From: Aquimarina sediminis
GTDB lineage: Bacteria > Bacteroidota > Bacteroidia > Flavobacteriales > Flavobacteriaceae
Assembly (NCBI RefSeq): GCF_002895435.1
Contig: NZ_POYJ01000016.1
Span: forward strand, 1 to 64,000
Direction of reading: 5' to 3'
Length of the DNA stretch: 64,000 nt
Both the position numbers and the translations under genes were made by a program. The notes beneath the pieces are model-generated. The model did not search any database. It had not been told where the DNA came from and was given only the letters and a program-made list of their open reading frames with translations. Of the stretch, positions 36,879-46,290 are shown piece by piece (position 1 is the first letter of the stretch; each line of letters begins with the position of its first letter).

Positions 36879-38906
36879 TTATATTTTTTTCAGAACAACT
36901 TGTTCATTTTCTTTTTCGATAAGCTGATTATAAAATTGCTTTAAAACAGGGTAATAATCAGGTAATAAAAAAGGTGTTGCAATTGTCTCGCTAATTACAA
37001 CCTGTATTGCCCCATTTGCCACATTTGACCTAAAAGAAAAAGAACCGATATTCTCTGGCAATTTAAATGCTCCTGATTGTGGATATTCTGACACCTCGTA
37101 CCCTTCAGGAATCTTAACACTTACCATATACGAGTTAGTATAACCATAACCAAAATCAACAGGGTATTTTCTTTCATCAGATTTAAAGACATTTTCTTTA
37201 TCTCTTAAAAATAGTAAGGGAGAAAAAAACATCTCATTTTCTATTAATTCAATCTGGTCGTAAGATATAAAATTAAAACTTTCGCTAACTCCTTTTCCGT
37301 ATTCATTTACGCCTTTAATGGTATATTCTTCAATCTCATCTAGGCTGTATTTTTTCTTAAACCTCTTAATCTTACTCTCTTCGTCTTTAGCACCGTGTAT
37401 TTCTCTAAAATCATGTGCCAAGTTCCCCATATGACGAACGTTAAATTTACCATTAACCATACCTTCTTTGTCAATCTCGCATTGCACGCTATACCTATTC
37501 ATTGAAGGTTTTTTAGGTCTTAAATCAACATTTTGAGAAGTATGATTCTTAGCAATTACTCTACCTGAACCTCTAATTACTCTATCGGACAGAATATTTG
37601 GCAAACCATACTTATCTGTTGCATCCAAATACAAAATCTTTCCATTTGGCAACTTAACCCTTGCTATCACATAATTATATCCATCCAATGTAGGGAATAA
37701 AGCTATAACCCTATCACTTGTACTTACTACTACAGGATTTGCATCCAATCCAGCATAAGACAACATAGATGTAAGCATTAAATTAATCTCGGCAGAATTA
37801 CCTGTGTTTTCTTTATATGCTTTTCTTACTCCTCCTCTTGTAAAAACGGATCTTTGTTTATTCCATGTCATTTTCTTCTTTACATATCCATAGATAGATT
37901 GAATTTTCTCTGAAGGAGTATTTACATTTTTAAGCAGATTATCCAAGTCGTCTTTGTAATAATTACTTTTTGCTAATTCATTTCCGAAATTATCACTTCG
38001 GTAGATGGTTTTTGCGACATCTTCCCAGGTAGTCGAGTAGCTTTTAACTGCTCCATCAGGAAACTTTGTAAACTGAAGTTCATAAAAAATCGATGATTTA
38101 TAATTTTCTGCATTACCAGAATATGGTTCTTTTTTAAAAGCAGGAACATGAGCCGAAGTAATAGTATTTACCATAACCTTATAATCAACATCCTGTTTGC
38201 GCGTCGCACCAGCTCTACTTGTATATTGACTGGTACGGACTCTACTCGTACTCGTAAAAGTAATTCTACTATCTTTTACTGATTCTTTAAAGTTAATTGG
38301 CAGGTATCCTGTGGTAAATTTTTTAAAATTAAAATACTCTGGCATTTCTACTGCTACCTTAAGTTTTTTTATTGGAATTTCACGTTGTAAACTTATTCGT
38401 CCAATATTAAAAATAAAAGGAGAAACTATCTTATACTTATAGTCAATTACTGAGCCTTCCTTTAGTGCTGGCATCGTAAACTTTACTTGATCATATCTTT
38501 CTGAATATTCATTTTCAAATATCCCATCTTTTTTAAGTTTAACCTCAACAATCTTCCCTTCTTGCAAACTATACGAAATTCCTTTCAGCCCACTAACTTT
38601 TTCCTTACTTCCTCCACTTTTATAGAGGAAGACTTCATGACTTGCAGCGTCAAAACCATTTTTATTATAGAGTTTCACTCTCTTAAAAACGTCTGTAATG
38701 AGCCTAAAACCATTTGCCTGATCGTATTCAAAATATACTCTCTTTTTCTCATAAAGAACAACAGCATTTGCCGTAGTATCTAATTCATAACTATGCTCAG
38801 TGAGTTCTTCTTTTGATATTTTCCCAAATTCGTGTTTTTGAGAAAAGCCCCTAACACCGAATAATAGTATACCTAACAGTGCGAGTTTGTAAATAAAATT
38901 ATTCAT
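36879..38906 (-). CDS. DUF3857 transglutaminase-like protein, catalytic residues lost
   Basis: A 675-residue exported protein with a signal peptide (1-23, FGVRGFSQ), an N-terminal DUF3857 beta domain and a central transglutaminase-like fold. Where the active family has a catalytic Cys in GxC and a His, this copy reads TGNSAEINLML (Ser/Ala, no Cys) and YNYVIARVKL (Tyr, no His); only the Asp of YLDATDKYG remains. It should therefore be a non-enzymatic, structural or binding protein. It is 3 bases downstream of an apparently active paralogue at 38910 and both are likely periplasmic partners. Confidence 0.85.
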   Translation of the reverse strand: MNNFIYKLALLGILLFGVRGFSQKHEFGKISKEELTEHSYELDTTANAVVLYEKKRVYFEYDQANGFRLITDVFKRVKLYNKNGFDAASHEVFLYKSGGSKEKVSGLKGISYSLQEGKIVEVKLKKDGIFENEYSERYDQVKFTMPALKEGSVIDYKYKIVSPFIFNIGRISLQREIPIKKLKVAVEMPEYFNFKKFTTGYLPINFKESVKDSRITFTSTSRVRTSQYTSRAGATRKQDVDYKVMVNTITSAHVPAFKKEPYSGNAENYKSSIFYELQFTKFPDGAVKSYSTTWEDVAKTIYRSDNFGNELAKSNYYKDDLDNLLKNVNTPSEKIQSIYGYVKKKMTWNKQRSVFTRGGVRKAYKENTGNSAEINLMLTSMLSYAGLDANPVVVSTSDRVIALFPTLDGYNYVIARVKLPNGKILYLDATDKYGLPNILSDRVIRGSGRVIAKNHTSQNVDLRPKKPSMNRYSVQCEIDKEGMVNGKFNVRHMGNLAHDFREIHGAKDEESKIKRFKKKYSLDEIEEYTIKGVNEYGKGVSESFNFISYDQIELIENEMFFSPLLFLRDKENVFKSDERKYPVDFGYGYTNSYMVSVKIPEGYEVSEYPQSGAFKLPENIGSFSFRSNVANGAIQVVISETIATPFLLPDYYPVLKQFYNQLIEKENEQVVLKKI

Positions 38907-38909
38907 GAT

Positions 38910-40826
38910 TTATTGTTTTTTTAATGCAATTCTAGATTTATCTATTTTTTTAATTTGTGCTCTAAATATTCGATACTCTTCATATTTTTCTTTCGGAAAA
39001 GTACCATCTATTATTTTTAAATATCTTTTAAATTTAATCTGAGATTCGCTTATCTTTTCTAGCTCATAAGTATACTTGCCAAAAATTGTTTCGATAGATT
39101 TCTTCTCTGGAAGATCCCCTGTAATGTATCCCTGAGGAAGGTTAATTACATATTCATCGGTATTTATATACCCTCTAGATATAATCAAAGAAGTCTTTCT
39201 ATCTTGGTACTTAGGCAAATTACCTTGATCCCAGCAAAAAACATTAGGTGATATTAGCAACCGATTACCAACTTTTTTTGAAAATGAAGCACTTGAAACC
39301 TCTATATTTTCGATAAATTTTATCTCGTTCTTATGATCATCCAATTGTATCTTATTTATCTCTAAATTATTAATATAACCCCAAAACTCTTTATAGTGTA
39401 TTTTTTGGTCTTTTGGAGTTTCAAACTGAACATGATAATTCCAATCATACTCCAACCCTAGTGATTCTCTTTTAATCCTAGCCGACATGGATTTATCTAC
39501 TCCAAGGTTAATTATAGCTGTAGTATGTAGTATGTTCTCTTCGGGTTCATACTTCTTAGTCCTTTTAATCTCACCTCCTTCTGGTGTGATTACCAAAACA
39601 TCTCTATCATCAGTAAAATCACCAATAAAATCAAATGGCATGGTTTGACTAGTACACTCTAGCCATATATCTTCTTCCTCATCGGGTATGTTTAAAATAA
39701 CATGATTTCCTTGCATCCCCACAAATCCAGAATCGATACTTCTTTTAGTTCTGTCCCCAAATACAATGGTATAATACGACCGTATTTTTTGACTATCGAG
39801 AAGTGCTTTGGTGTAATTGGTAAGCGCCTTACAATCTCCATACCCTAATCGATCAACATCTTCTGCCAGAAAAGGCATCCATCCTCCAATCCCTAACTGT
39901 ACACTAATATATCTGGTTTTTTTTTGAACATATTCATATATTAATTTTGCTTTCTCTCTATTTGTTTCAGCTCCTTCAACTATTAGGCTAATTTCCTGGA
40001 TGGTCTCATCTGATAATTGATCTCTCCCCGTCAAAAGATTATCAAATTGCCACTTTCCAAATGATTTCCAATCATTTGCAGACCCTTTTACGCCTTCTAG
40101 CGAAAAATCGTTTAAAGCTACTTTCATAACAGGTACGGTTTTATAAAAAGAAGGAGAATACACTTCATGCAGTTTTGCAGGAATTTTAGAAATTGAAAAT
40201 GAGATCTTATGATCTGTTTTATCAGATGCTATTGAATATCCTTTAAAGTTTTCCTCTTTAATCCTTAGCAAAATCTTCTCAGGGTTTAAAATTTCGTACA
40301 TCGATTTTTCAACACTTAATCGATAACCAACAACTGGCCTCCATGGTCTTATAAATGCGGTTGTTGAACTTTCTACCTCACTTTCGAAAGCAAGAGTATA
40401 AGGATAATTTAAAGGTACATGTTCAAAATACTTTATACGATCGTCATTCATCAATGATATCCCATCTGAAACACTCCTGTCATTAAAGTCCTTCTTTTTG
40501 TATTTTTTTACTTCTTTACCAAAGGCATCATATACAGTCGCTTCTAATTTTTTGATTTTCACAGAAGGACTATACCCTTCATATGAATCTGCATACCCTT
40601 TGCCATATTTATTCAGTACAGTAACAATTCTTTTGGTTTTTACAGTTACAGAATTAATAGAGTTTAATTCTACAGTTACTTTTTCTAACCTAACTACTGC
40701 ATTAGCATCTTTAGTCAGTACAGAATCCAGAAATATCGATTGTAATTTTAGGTCGTCTTGAGCTGTTACTTTAACAATACTCCATATTGCCAATACAACT
40801 GAGACCAGTAGCACTTTTCTTTGCAT
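38910..40826 (-). CDS. DUF3857/transglutaminase-core exported protein
   Basis: A 638-residue exported protein with a signal peptide (about 1-22, KVTAQ), DUF3857 in the N-terminal half and a transglutaminase-like core. The catalytic Cys lies in YGDCKALTNY and the His in QGNHVILNIP; the third position reads WLECTSQT, so Glu may replace the usual Asp. Such proteins may cleave or cross-link peptides in the periplasm, but no substrate is known. It lies 20 bases after dtd and directly before the paralogue without Cys/His. The pair is a recurrent flavobacterial arrangement. Confidence 0.86.
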   Translation of the reverse strand: MQRKVLLVSVVLAIWSIVKVTAQDDLKLQSIFLDSVLTKDANAVVRLEKVTVELNSINSVTVKTKRIVTVLNKYGKGYADSYEGYSPSVKIKKLEATVYDAFGKEVKKYKKKDFNDRSVSDGISLMNDDRIKYFEHVPLNYPYTLAFESEVESSTTAFIRPWRPVVGYRLSVEKSMYEILNPEKILLRIKEENFKGYSIASDKTDHKISFSISKIPAKLHEVYSPSFYKTVPVMKVALNDFSLEGVKGSANDWKSFGKWQFDNLLTGRDQLSDETIQEISLIVEGAETNREKAKLIYEYVQKKTRYISVQLGIGGWMPFLAEDVDRLGYGDCKALTNYTKALLDSQKIRSYYTIVFGDRTKRSIDSGFVGMQGNHVILNIPDEEEDIWLECTSQTMPFDFIGDFTDDRDVLVITPEGGEIKRTKKYEPEENILHTTAIINLGVDKSMSARIKRESLGLEYDWNYHVQFETPKDQKIHYKEFWGYINNLEINKIQLDDHKNEIKFIENIEVSSASFSKKVGNRLLISPNVFCWDQGNLPKYQDRKTSLIISRGYINTDEYVINLPQGYITGDLPEKKSIETIFGKYTYELEKISESQIKFKRYLKIIDGTFPKEKYEEYRIFRAQIKKIDKSRIALKKQ

Positions 40827-40846
40827 ATAAAAAATTTTGGGGTAGA

Positions 40847-41299
40847 TTATTCCTTGTTTTTTGTGTCTACAATAATGGTAACTGGTCCATCGTTAAGGAT
40901 TGATATCTTCATATCAGCTCCAAAGATACCTGTACCCACTTTTTTTTCCAAATCTGATTCTAGTTGTTTTACAAAACTTTCATATAACGGGATTGCTATT
41001 TCCGGTTTTGCTGCTTTAATATAACTAGGTCTATTCCCTTTTTTGGTACTAGCATGTAATGTAAACTGACTTACTACTATGGCATCACCCCCTATATCCA
41101 ATATACTTTTATTCATCACATCATCTTGATCTGCAAATATTCTAAGGCGTGAGATCTTTCCTGACAACCAATTTATATCTTCATTTGTATCTTTTTCTTC
41201 GATACCAATAAGAATAAGTAAACCTTGATTAATACTAGAAATAATTTTATCTTCAACTTTGACCGAAGCTTCAGAGACTCTTTGGACTACTGCTCTCAT
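40847..41299 (-). CDS. dtd: D-aminoacyl-tRNA deacylase Dtd
   Basis: Removes D-amino acids and glycine mischarged on tRNA. It has the N-terminal MRAVVQRVSEASV, the conserved SQFTLHA (with KKGNRPSY after it) and the cross-subunit cis-proline motif NDGPVT near the C terminus, which is characteristic of Dtd. The length is 150 residues. It heads the run of genes to aroA, 20 bases before the first DUF3857 gene. Confidence 0.97.
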   Translation of the reverse strand: MRAVVQRVSEASVKVEDKIISSINQGLLILIGIEEKDTNEDINWLSGKISRLRIFADQDDVMNKSILDIGGDAIVVSQFTLHASTKKGNRPSYIKAAKPEIAIPLYESFVKQLESDLEKKVGTGIFGADMKISILNDGPVTIIVDTKNKE

Positions 41300-41469
41300 G
41301 TATTATTGTTTTTTAAACCTCTATTTTACTTTTTTGACATAAAACATGTTGATTTTATCCCAAAATCGAGTTGTAAATTATCAGAACTAATAATTTTATA
41401 GTGCAAGTATACACCGTAAGAGTTTCATTTTTTGAAACCGAGGATTTTTTTTTAAGTTTTTTTTCGAAA

Positions 41470-41495
41470 AATTAAAAATAAAAGGCTGGCAAGCC
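41470..41495 (-). terminator. Weak hairpin-T-run after rsgA
   Basis: A short GC stem, GGCT/AGCC with a 4-base loop (41484-41495), is followed on the minus strand by a T-rich tract. It begins 15 bases past the rsgA stop. The stem is only 4 bp, so the call is tentative. Confidence 0.35.
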
Positions 41496-41509
41496 ATAAT
41501 TAGCAAAAA

Positions 41510-42460
41510 TCATTCTTCGTTGTAGTTGTTTTTTCTATAATGCTCTTCTTCTCCTTCCAGAATTTGCAAATAGCTCTTATATCTAGACCAGGCAATCTGT
41601 TCATTATCTAAAGCTTTTTTTACTGCACATTTTGGTTCATTAATATGCAAACAGTTATTAAACTTACAGTCAGATTTTAGATCAAAAAATTCTGGAAAAT
41701 AATCTCCCAACTCCTCTTTATCCATGTCTACAACACCAAAGCCCTTTATTCCTGGGGTGTCAATAATCTGCGCACCAAAACTCAAATCAAACATTTCTGC
41801 AAAAGTGGTAGTGTGCTGACCTTGTTGATGTTGATCACTTATCTCTGCTGTTTTTAAGGATAAATCAGGAGCGATAGTATTAATTAAGGTAGATTTTCCC
41901 ACACCACTATGTCCTGAAAACATACTTACCTTATTTTTCATCATTGTTTTTACCTTGTCTACATTTTTGCCAGTCTTTGCAGAAATACCAATACACTCAT
42001 ACCCTATTTTTCTATATAGTGCTGCGAGATATTTGATCTCCAAAAGCTCATCTTCATTATACGTATCTATCTTATTAAAAAGGAGTACAGCTTTAATCCC
42101 ATAAGCTTCTGCAGTAACCAAAAAGCGATCAATAAATGTTGTAAAAGTCGTTGGATTATTTAATGTTATCAGCAAAAAGACTACATCTATATTTGACGCT
42201 ATAATGTGTGTCTGTTTTGATAAATTCACAGATTTCCTAATAATGTAATTTTGCCTTTCATGAATATACTCTATGACTCCTGTCTCTTGATCATTATTCT
42301 TTTCTAGCTTAAAATCTACCAAATCACCAACTGCTACGGGATTGGTACTTTTAATACCTTTAATCCTGAATTTACCTTTTATTCGGCATTCATAGACCTT
42401 CCCAACATCAGTTTTTACGGTATACCAGCTTCCAGTAGATTTATATACAATACCTGTCAT
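41510..42460 (-). CDS. rsgA: Ribosome small subunit GTPase RsgA
   Basis: Circularly permuted GTPase that checks late maturation of the 30S subunit. It has an N-terminal OB fold (1-75), GTPase motifs in permuted order (NKID, then SGHSGVGKSTL, then DTPGIKGFG) and a C-terminal zinc finger (CKFNNCLHINEPKCAV). The frame extends two codons upstream to a GTG at 42466; the ATG at 42458-42460 (MTGIVYKSTG) is preferred, giving 316 residues. It stands alone between dtd and the broken plus-strand gene. Confidence 0.97.
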   Translation of the reverse strand: MTGIVYKSTGSWYTVKTDVGKVYECRIKGKFRIKGIKSTNPVAVGDLVDFKLEKNNDQETGVIEYIHERQNYIIRKSVNLSKQTHIIASNIDVVFLLITLNNPTTFTTFIDRFLVTAEAYGIKAVLLFNKIDTYNEDELLEIKYLAALYRKIGYECIGISAKTGKNVDKVKTMMKNKVSMFSGHSGVGKSTLINTIAPDLSLKTAEISDQHQQGQHTTTFAEMFDLSFGAQIIDTPGIKGFGVVDMDKEELGDYFPEFFDLKSDCKFNNCLHINEPKCAVKKALDNEQIAWSRYKSYLQILEGEEEHYRKNNYNEE

Positions 42461-42597
42461 AATCACAAAGATGCAAATATTAATATTTTTGAGAACTATT
42501 TTTTCTTTTAATTAAAAAAAACACACCTCATTAAGTCTTTTTCTGGTAGAACTATTGACTAATTCGGAACATATTAATCTTTCAATTCAAATTAATC

Positions 42598-43041
42598 ATG
42601 AAAAAGATAATACTTCTTTCCTTTATTGCTCTAGGCTTTAATTCTATTATCGCTTAAAAGATTTATGAATAACAAATTAAAACTACCTTAGAATCCATAG
42701 CCGTAAATGACCTCTATAAATCAAGAATATTATCTACCATTGAAGCTAGAGACTACAAAGAATAATCCTCTACTCGTATTGGCAAAAAAAAGAAACAAAT
42801 TGACAGAGGGGAAACTAAGGCAAAATGGGTTGACGAAACCAAACTTCTCAACTTCCATAACCTCGTTGGGATTCATTTTCAAAACACAGTTGTAAATAAC
42901 ACCATAGTTACCTCAAAAAATTAACGCTATACTTCTGAAGACCTGGACCCTGTTACTATCAATAGCGGAGTAGAAAGTTATGGTGCTAAAGGCATTTATG
43001 CTACCAGATGCATTTTTAAAAGGAAAAACAAAATGACCTAA
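42598..43041 (+). pseudogene. Broken secreted-protein gene with in-frame TAA stops
   Basis: From ATG 42598 one reading frame runs 147 codons without a frameshift but is interrupted by TAA at 42655, 42670, 42763 and 42922, ending at TAA 43039. The first 19 codons encode a good signal peptide (KKIILLSFIALGFNSIIA), and the first stop sits where a Gln is normal after the cleavage site. Reading each TAA as an original CAA (one C to T change) gives a plausible secreted protein with segments such as IKTTLESIAVNDLYKSRI, TKAKWVDETKLLNFHNLVG and INSGVESYGAKGIYATR. I recognise no family. A plus-strand terminator follows. The intact relatives are unknown to me. Confidence 0.6.
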
Positions 43042-43053
43042 ACTTCAATTATA

Positions 43054-43093
43054 ACCACCTGCTATATTTATTATAGCAGGTGGTATTTTTTTT
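43054..43093 (+). terminator. Plus-strand terminator after the broken gene
   Basis: A 13-bp stem (43054-43066 with 43072-43084, core ACCACCTGCTATA) with a 5-base loop is followed on the plus strand by nine T. The opposite side lacks a T-run, so it points to transcription from the broken gene rather than from the aromatic operon, whose last stop lies in the T-run; it may still slow that transcript. Confidence 0.8.
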
Positions 43094-44174
43094 ATCCTCT
43101 TGCCACTTTTTTTTGATGATTAATGGACTCTTGATGAATTGCTTTGTAAATACGCAATATAAACTCTTCACTTAATCCATTTTCTTCACCTTCAAGAATC
43201 ATTCTTCCCAGAATTTCATTCCATCTTTTAGATTGTAGGATAGCAACATTTTGCTTTGCTTTTACTTTTCCGATATCATCAGAAATTTTCATTCTCTTTG
43301 ACAAAACTTCTAACAATTGATTATCTGCAATATCAATCTTAGCACGTAACTCGCTAAGTGCCTTTTGATACGCTTCATCTTCGCCTATTTCTTTACGAAT
43401 TTTTAAATCTTTCATATATTGAATCAATGTTTCTGGTGTAACCTGTTGCTTAGCATCACTCCATGCGTTATCAGGATCATAGTGCGTTTCTACAATTAAC
43501 CCATCAAAATTAAGATCTAAAGCTGTCTGCGACAAATCAAATATCAGATCTCTTCTTCCTGCAATATGAGAAGGATCCAAAATCAATGGTAGATCAGGAA
43601 AACGATTTTGCAGATCAATTGGAATCTGCCATTCAGGGATATTTCTGTATTTTGTTTTTTCATATGTTGAGAACCCTCTATGAATAACTCCCAAATTCTT
43701 TACATCTGCAGTGTAAAAACGCTCTACAGCCCCTAACCAAAGGGACAAATCAGGATTAATCGGGTTTTTTATCAATACTGGATTATCAATTCCTTTACAG
43801 GCATCTGCTATATCCTGAACAATAAAAGGAGATACAGTACTTCTAGCCCCAATCCATAAAACATCGACTCCATGCTCCAACGCAAGTTCTACATGATGCG
43901 GATTTGCGACCTCGGTAGCAATCTTCATTCCTGTTTCTTCTTTAGCTCTTTGCAACCATTTTAACCCTAAAGCTCCTACTCCCTCAAAATTACCAGGTCT
44001 TGTCCTTGGTTTCCAAATTCCTGCTCTCAACACTGTAGCATCAGAATCTTTAAGTTGATGTGCAATTTTAACTATCTGATCTTCGGTCTCTGCACTGCAA
44101 GGTCCTCCGATCACCAAAGGGTGATCCAGATTATATTCATCTAGCCAGTTTCTTAGTTCTTTCTTATTCTCCAT
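43092..44174 (-). CDS. Bifunctional DAHP synthase / chorismate mutase
   Basis: A fusion of 360 residues. Residues 1-255 are a 3-deoxy-D-arabino-heptulosonate 7-phosphate synthase of the short, KDO8P-like (type I beta) class, with VIGGPCSAETEDQI, LRAGIWKPRTRPGNFEG, IGARSTVSPF and LILDPSHIAGRR. Residues about 265-360 are an AroQ-type chorismate mutase helix bundle (LRAKIDIADNQLLEVLSKRM and WNEILGRMILEG). It thus supplies the first step of the shikimate pathway and the branch-point step to prephenate in one protein. It is the last gene of the aromatic operon, 63 bases after tyrA. Confidence 0.95.
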   Translation of the reverse strand: MENKKELRNWLDEYNLDHPLVIGGPCSAETEDQIVKIAHQLKDSDATVLRAGIWKPRTRPGNFEGVGALGLKWLQRAKEETGMKIATEVANPHHVELALEHGVDVLWIGARSTVSPFIVQDIADACKGIDNPVLIKNPINPDLSLWLGAVERFYTADVKNLGVIHRGFSTYEKTKYRNIPEWQIPIDLQNRFPDLPLILDPSHIAGRRDLIFDLSQTALDLNFDGLIVETHYDPDNAWSDAKQQVTPETLIQYMKDLKIRKEIGEDEAYQKALSELRAKIDIADNQLLEVLSKRMKISDDIGKVKAKQNVAILQSKRWNEILGRMILEGEENGLSEEFILRIYKAIHQESINHQKKVARG

Positions 44175-44237
44175 TTTATTGATTATTAATACCTGTTATC
44201 TATTTTTATTTTTTTAATTTATCTATATTATTTTCTC

Positions 44238-45086
44238 TTATGCAATTCCATTAAGAATTGTTTTTATATGATTTGTCTCTTCCATCTCTTTATAAATCGC
44301 CAAGAAATCATCGTTTTTCATTAACTCTTTAAACTGGGTAAGATTCGTAATATATTCTTCTAAAGTTTCTATTACATTTTCTTTATTATGTTTAAAAATA
44401 GGTGCCCACATAGCTGGTGAACTTTTTGCTAAACGAACAGTAGAAGCAAAACCACTTCCTGCCATATCAAAAATATCTCTTTCGTTTTTCTCTTTTTCGA
44501 TTACCGTTTTACCCAACATAAAAGAACTTATGTGAGATAAGTGAGAAACATATGCAATATGTTTATCATGCGATGCCGGATCCATATATCGAATCCTCAT
44601 ACCTAATCTCGAAAAAATCTCCATTCCTCTTTCTTGTAATTTAAATGCCGTTTTTTCTACCTCACAAATTATATTAGTTTTTCCTCTATACAAATTTGCA
44701 ATCGCAGCCTGAGGTCCCGAAAACTCAGTACCCGCAATCGGGTGCGCTGCCAGATAATTCCTACGTCTTGGGTGTAAAGAAACGGTATCACACAATTTTG
44801 ATTTTGTAGAACCTACATCAAAAACTAAACAATCATCAGTTATTTTATCTAAAATAACTGGTAACACTTCTACGGTAGCATCTACAGGAATAGCAACTAT
44901 TATTACATCTGCCTGACTTACATCATCTATTCCTAAAACATAATCTATAAGCCCAAGAGATAATGCCTTATCTAGGTTTTCTTTATTGTTGTCAACACCA
45001 TAAATTTTGGCATCATTAAAAGCTGCCCTAATATCAATGGCAAAAGAACCACCTATTAACCCTATTCCTAATATAAATACGTTCAT
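44238..45086 (-). CDS. tyrA: Prephenate dehydrogenase TyrA
   Basis: Converts prephenate to 4-hydroxyphenylpyruvate with NAD(P), the route to tyrosine. The Rossmann start is VFILGIGLIGGSFAIDI. HPIAGTEFSGPQAA holds the catalytic His in its family context, and a helical C-terminal domain carries the conserved SHLSH and DMAGSGFASTVRLA motifs. It is 282 residues with no ACT domain. It sits between the aminotransferase (10 bases away) and the DAHP synthase/chorismate mutase. Confidence 0.96.
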   Translation of the reverse strand: MNVFILGIGLIGGSFAIDIRAAFNDAKIYGVDNNKENLDKALSLGLIDYVLGIDDVSQADVIIVAIPVDATVEVLPVILDKITDDCLVFDVGSTKSKLCDTVSLHPRRRNYLAAHPIAGTEFSGPQAAIANLYRGKTNIICEVEKTAFKLQERGMEIFSRLGMRIRYMDPASHDKHIAYVSHLSHISSFMLGKTVIEKEKNERDIFDMAGSGFASTVRLAKSSPAMWAPIFKHNKENVIETLEEYITNLTQFKELMKNDDFLAIYKEMEETNHIKTILNGIA

Positions 45087-45096
45087 CTATTATGAG

Positions 45097-46290
45097 TTAC
45101 ATTTTTTGATTGACTCTATCATTTGTCAATCGTACTTCTTTGTTTTCAAATCTCCCTATTGCTTCTTTAATATTTTCTTTGGTAATACAAAGTGAAAATC
45201 TGATATACCCTTTGCCGTTACTTCCAAAGATGTCTCCTGGTGCTATAAATATATCGTTCTGATACAAGATCTTATCAATAAACTCTATAGCATCTTCTCC
45301 TTCAGGTAGTTTAGCCCATACAAACATACCTTTGGTCGTTTTATCATAACTACACCCCAAAATATCAGCCAACTTCCATATTAATACTCTTCTCTGTTTA
45401 TAGATCAAATTCATTTTTTCATACCATTCATTAGAAATTCGTAAAGCCGCTATTGCACCTTTTTGTATTCCTTGAAACATCCCACTATCCATATTACTTT
45501 TCACTTTAAGAATAGCATCAATCTTATCAGAGCTACCACTTACCATACCTACACGCCACCCTGCCATGTTGAAAGTCTTACTCAATGAATTTAATTCTAA
45601 AGCCACTTCTTTTGCTCCTTTAATTGACAAAATACTTGTTGGGCTATCATTTAGAATAAAACTATACGGGTTATCTTTTACCAATAGAATACTATGTTTT
45701 TTAGCAAATTCTATCATTTTCTCAAAAAGAGAATCATCTCCAGAAGCTCCTGTTGGCATATTAGGATAGTTTACCCACATGATTTTAACTTTACTTAAAT
45801 CTTTTTTTGAAAGGCTATGAAAATCCGGTTCCCAACCATTCTCTTCAACCAAATCATAAAAAATTGGTTTTGCTCCTACCAAATTAGTCACCGCAGTGTA
45901 TGTTGGATATCCTGGATTAGGCACTAGCACCTCATCACCTGCATTAAGATAAGCTAAAGAAATATGCATAATTCCTTCTTTGGACCCCATCAATGGTAAA
46001 ATCTCATTTTTGGGATCTAAAGTCACCTGATATTTTGTACTATAAAAATCTGCAATTGCTTCTCTTAATTCGGGCAACCCTTGATAGCTCTGGTATTTAT
46101 GAGCTCCATCTACGAGCACAGCATCCTGAATAGCCTCCACTACTTCCTTTGGCGGATCTAAATCGGGACTACCAATCGCCATATTTAAAACTGGTTTTCC
46201 AGAAGCTACAAGCTCTCTAACCTCTCTTAGCTTTTTGGAGAAATAATATTCTTCTACCGTTTCTAATCTTTTTGCCGTTTGAATGCTCAT
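45097..46290 (-). CDS. PLP-dependent aminotransferase (aromatic operon)
   Basis: A 397-residue class I/II (fold type I) aminotransferase. The PLP lysine is in NSLSKTFNMAGWRVG near residue 239. NYPNMPTGASGDDSLF holds the PLP-binding Asn, and YIRFSLC near the end the carboxylate-binding Arg. Its place between pheA and tyrA indicates the last step of Phe/Tyr synthesis, transamination of phenylpyruvate and 4-hydroxyphenylpyruvate, or an arogenate route. The sequence alone does not settle the substrate. Its start overlaps pheA by 4 bases. Confidence 0.9.
   Translation of the reverse strand: MSIQTAKRLETVEEYYFSKKLREVRELVASGKPVLNMAIGSPDLDPPKEVVEAIQDAVLVDGAHKYQSYQGLPELREAIADFYSTKYQVTLDPKNEILPLMGSKEGIMHISLAYLNAGDEVLVPNPGYPTYTAVTNLVGAKPIFYDLVEENGWEPDFHSLSKKDLSKVKIMWVNYPNMPTGASGDDSLFEKMIEFAKKHSILLVKDNPYSFILNDSPTSILSIKGAKEVALELNSLSKTFNMAGWRVGMVSGSSDKIDAILKVKSNMDSGMFQGIQKGAIAALRISNEWYEKMNLIYKQRRVLIWKLADILGCSYDKTTKGMFVWAKLPEGEDAIEFIDKILYQNDIFIAPGDIFGSNGKGYIRFSLCITKENIKEAIGRFENKEVRLTNDRVNQKM

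Noticed and set aside
42707-42895. 62-codon plus-strand frame inside the broken gene
   Set aside because: It is in a different phase from the signal-peptide frame and shows no protein-like pattern.
42598-43041. TAA reassigned to glutamine
   Set aside because: Many other genes in the window, such as the nadE and gldB genes, end in TAA at the expected family length, so TAA is a normal stop here.
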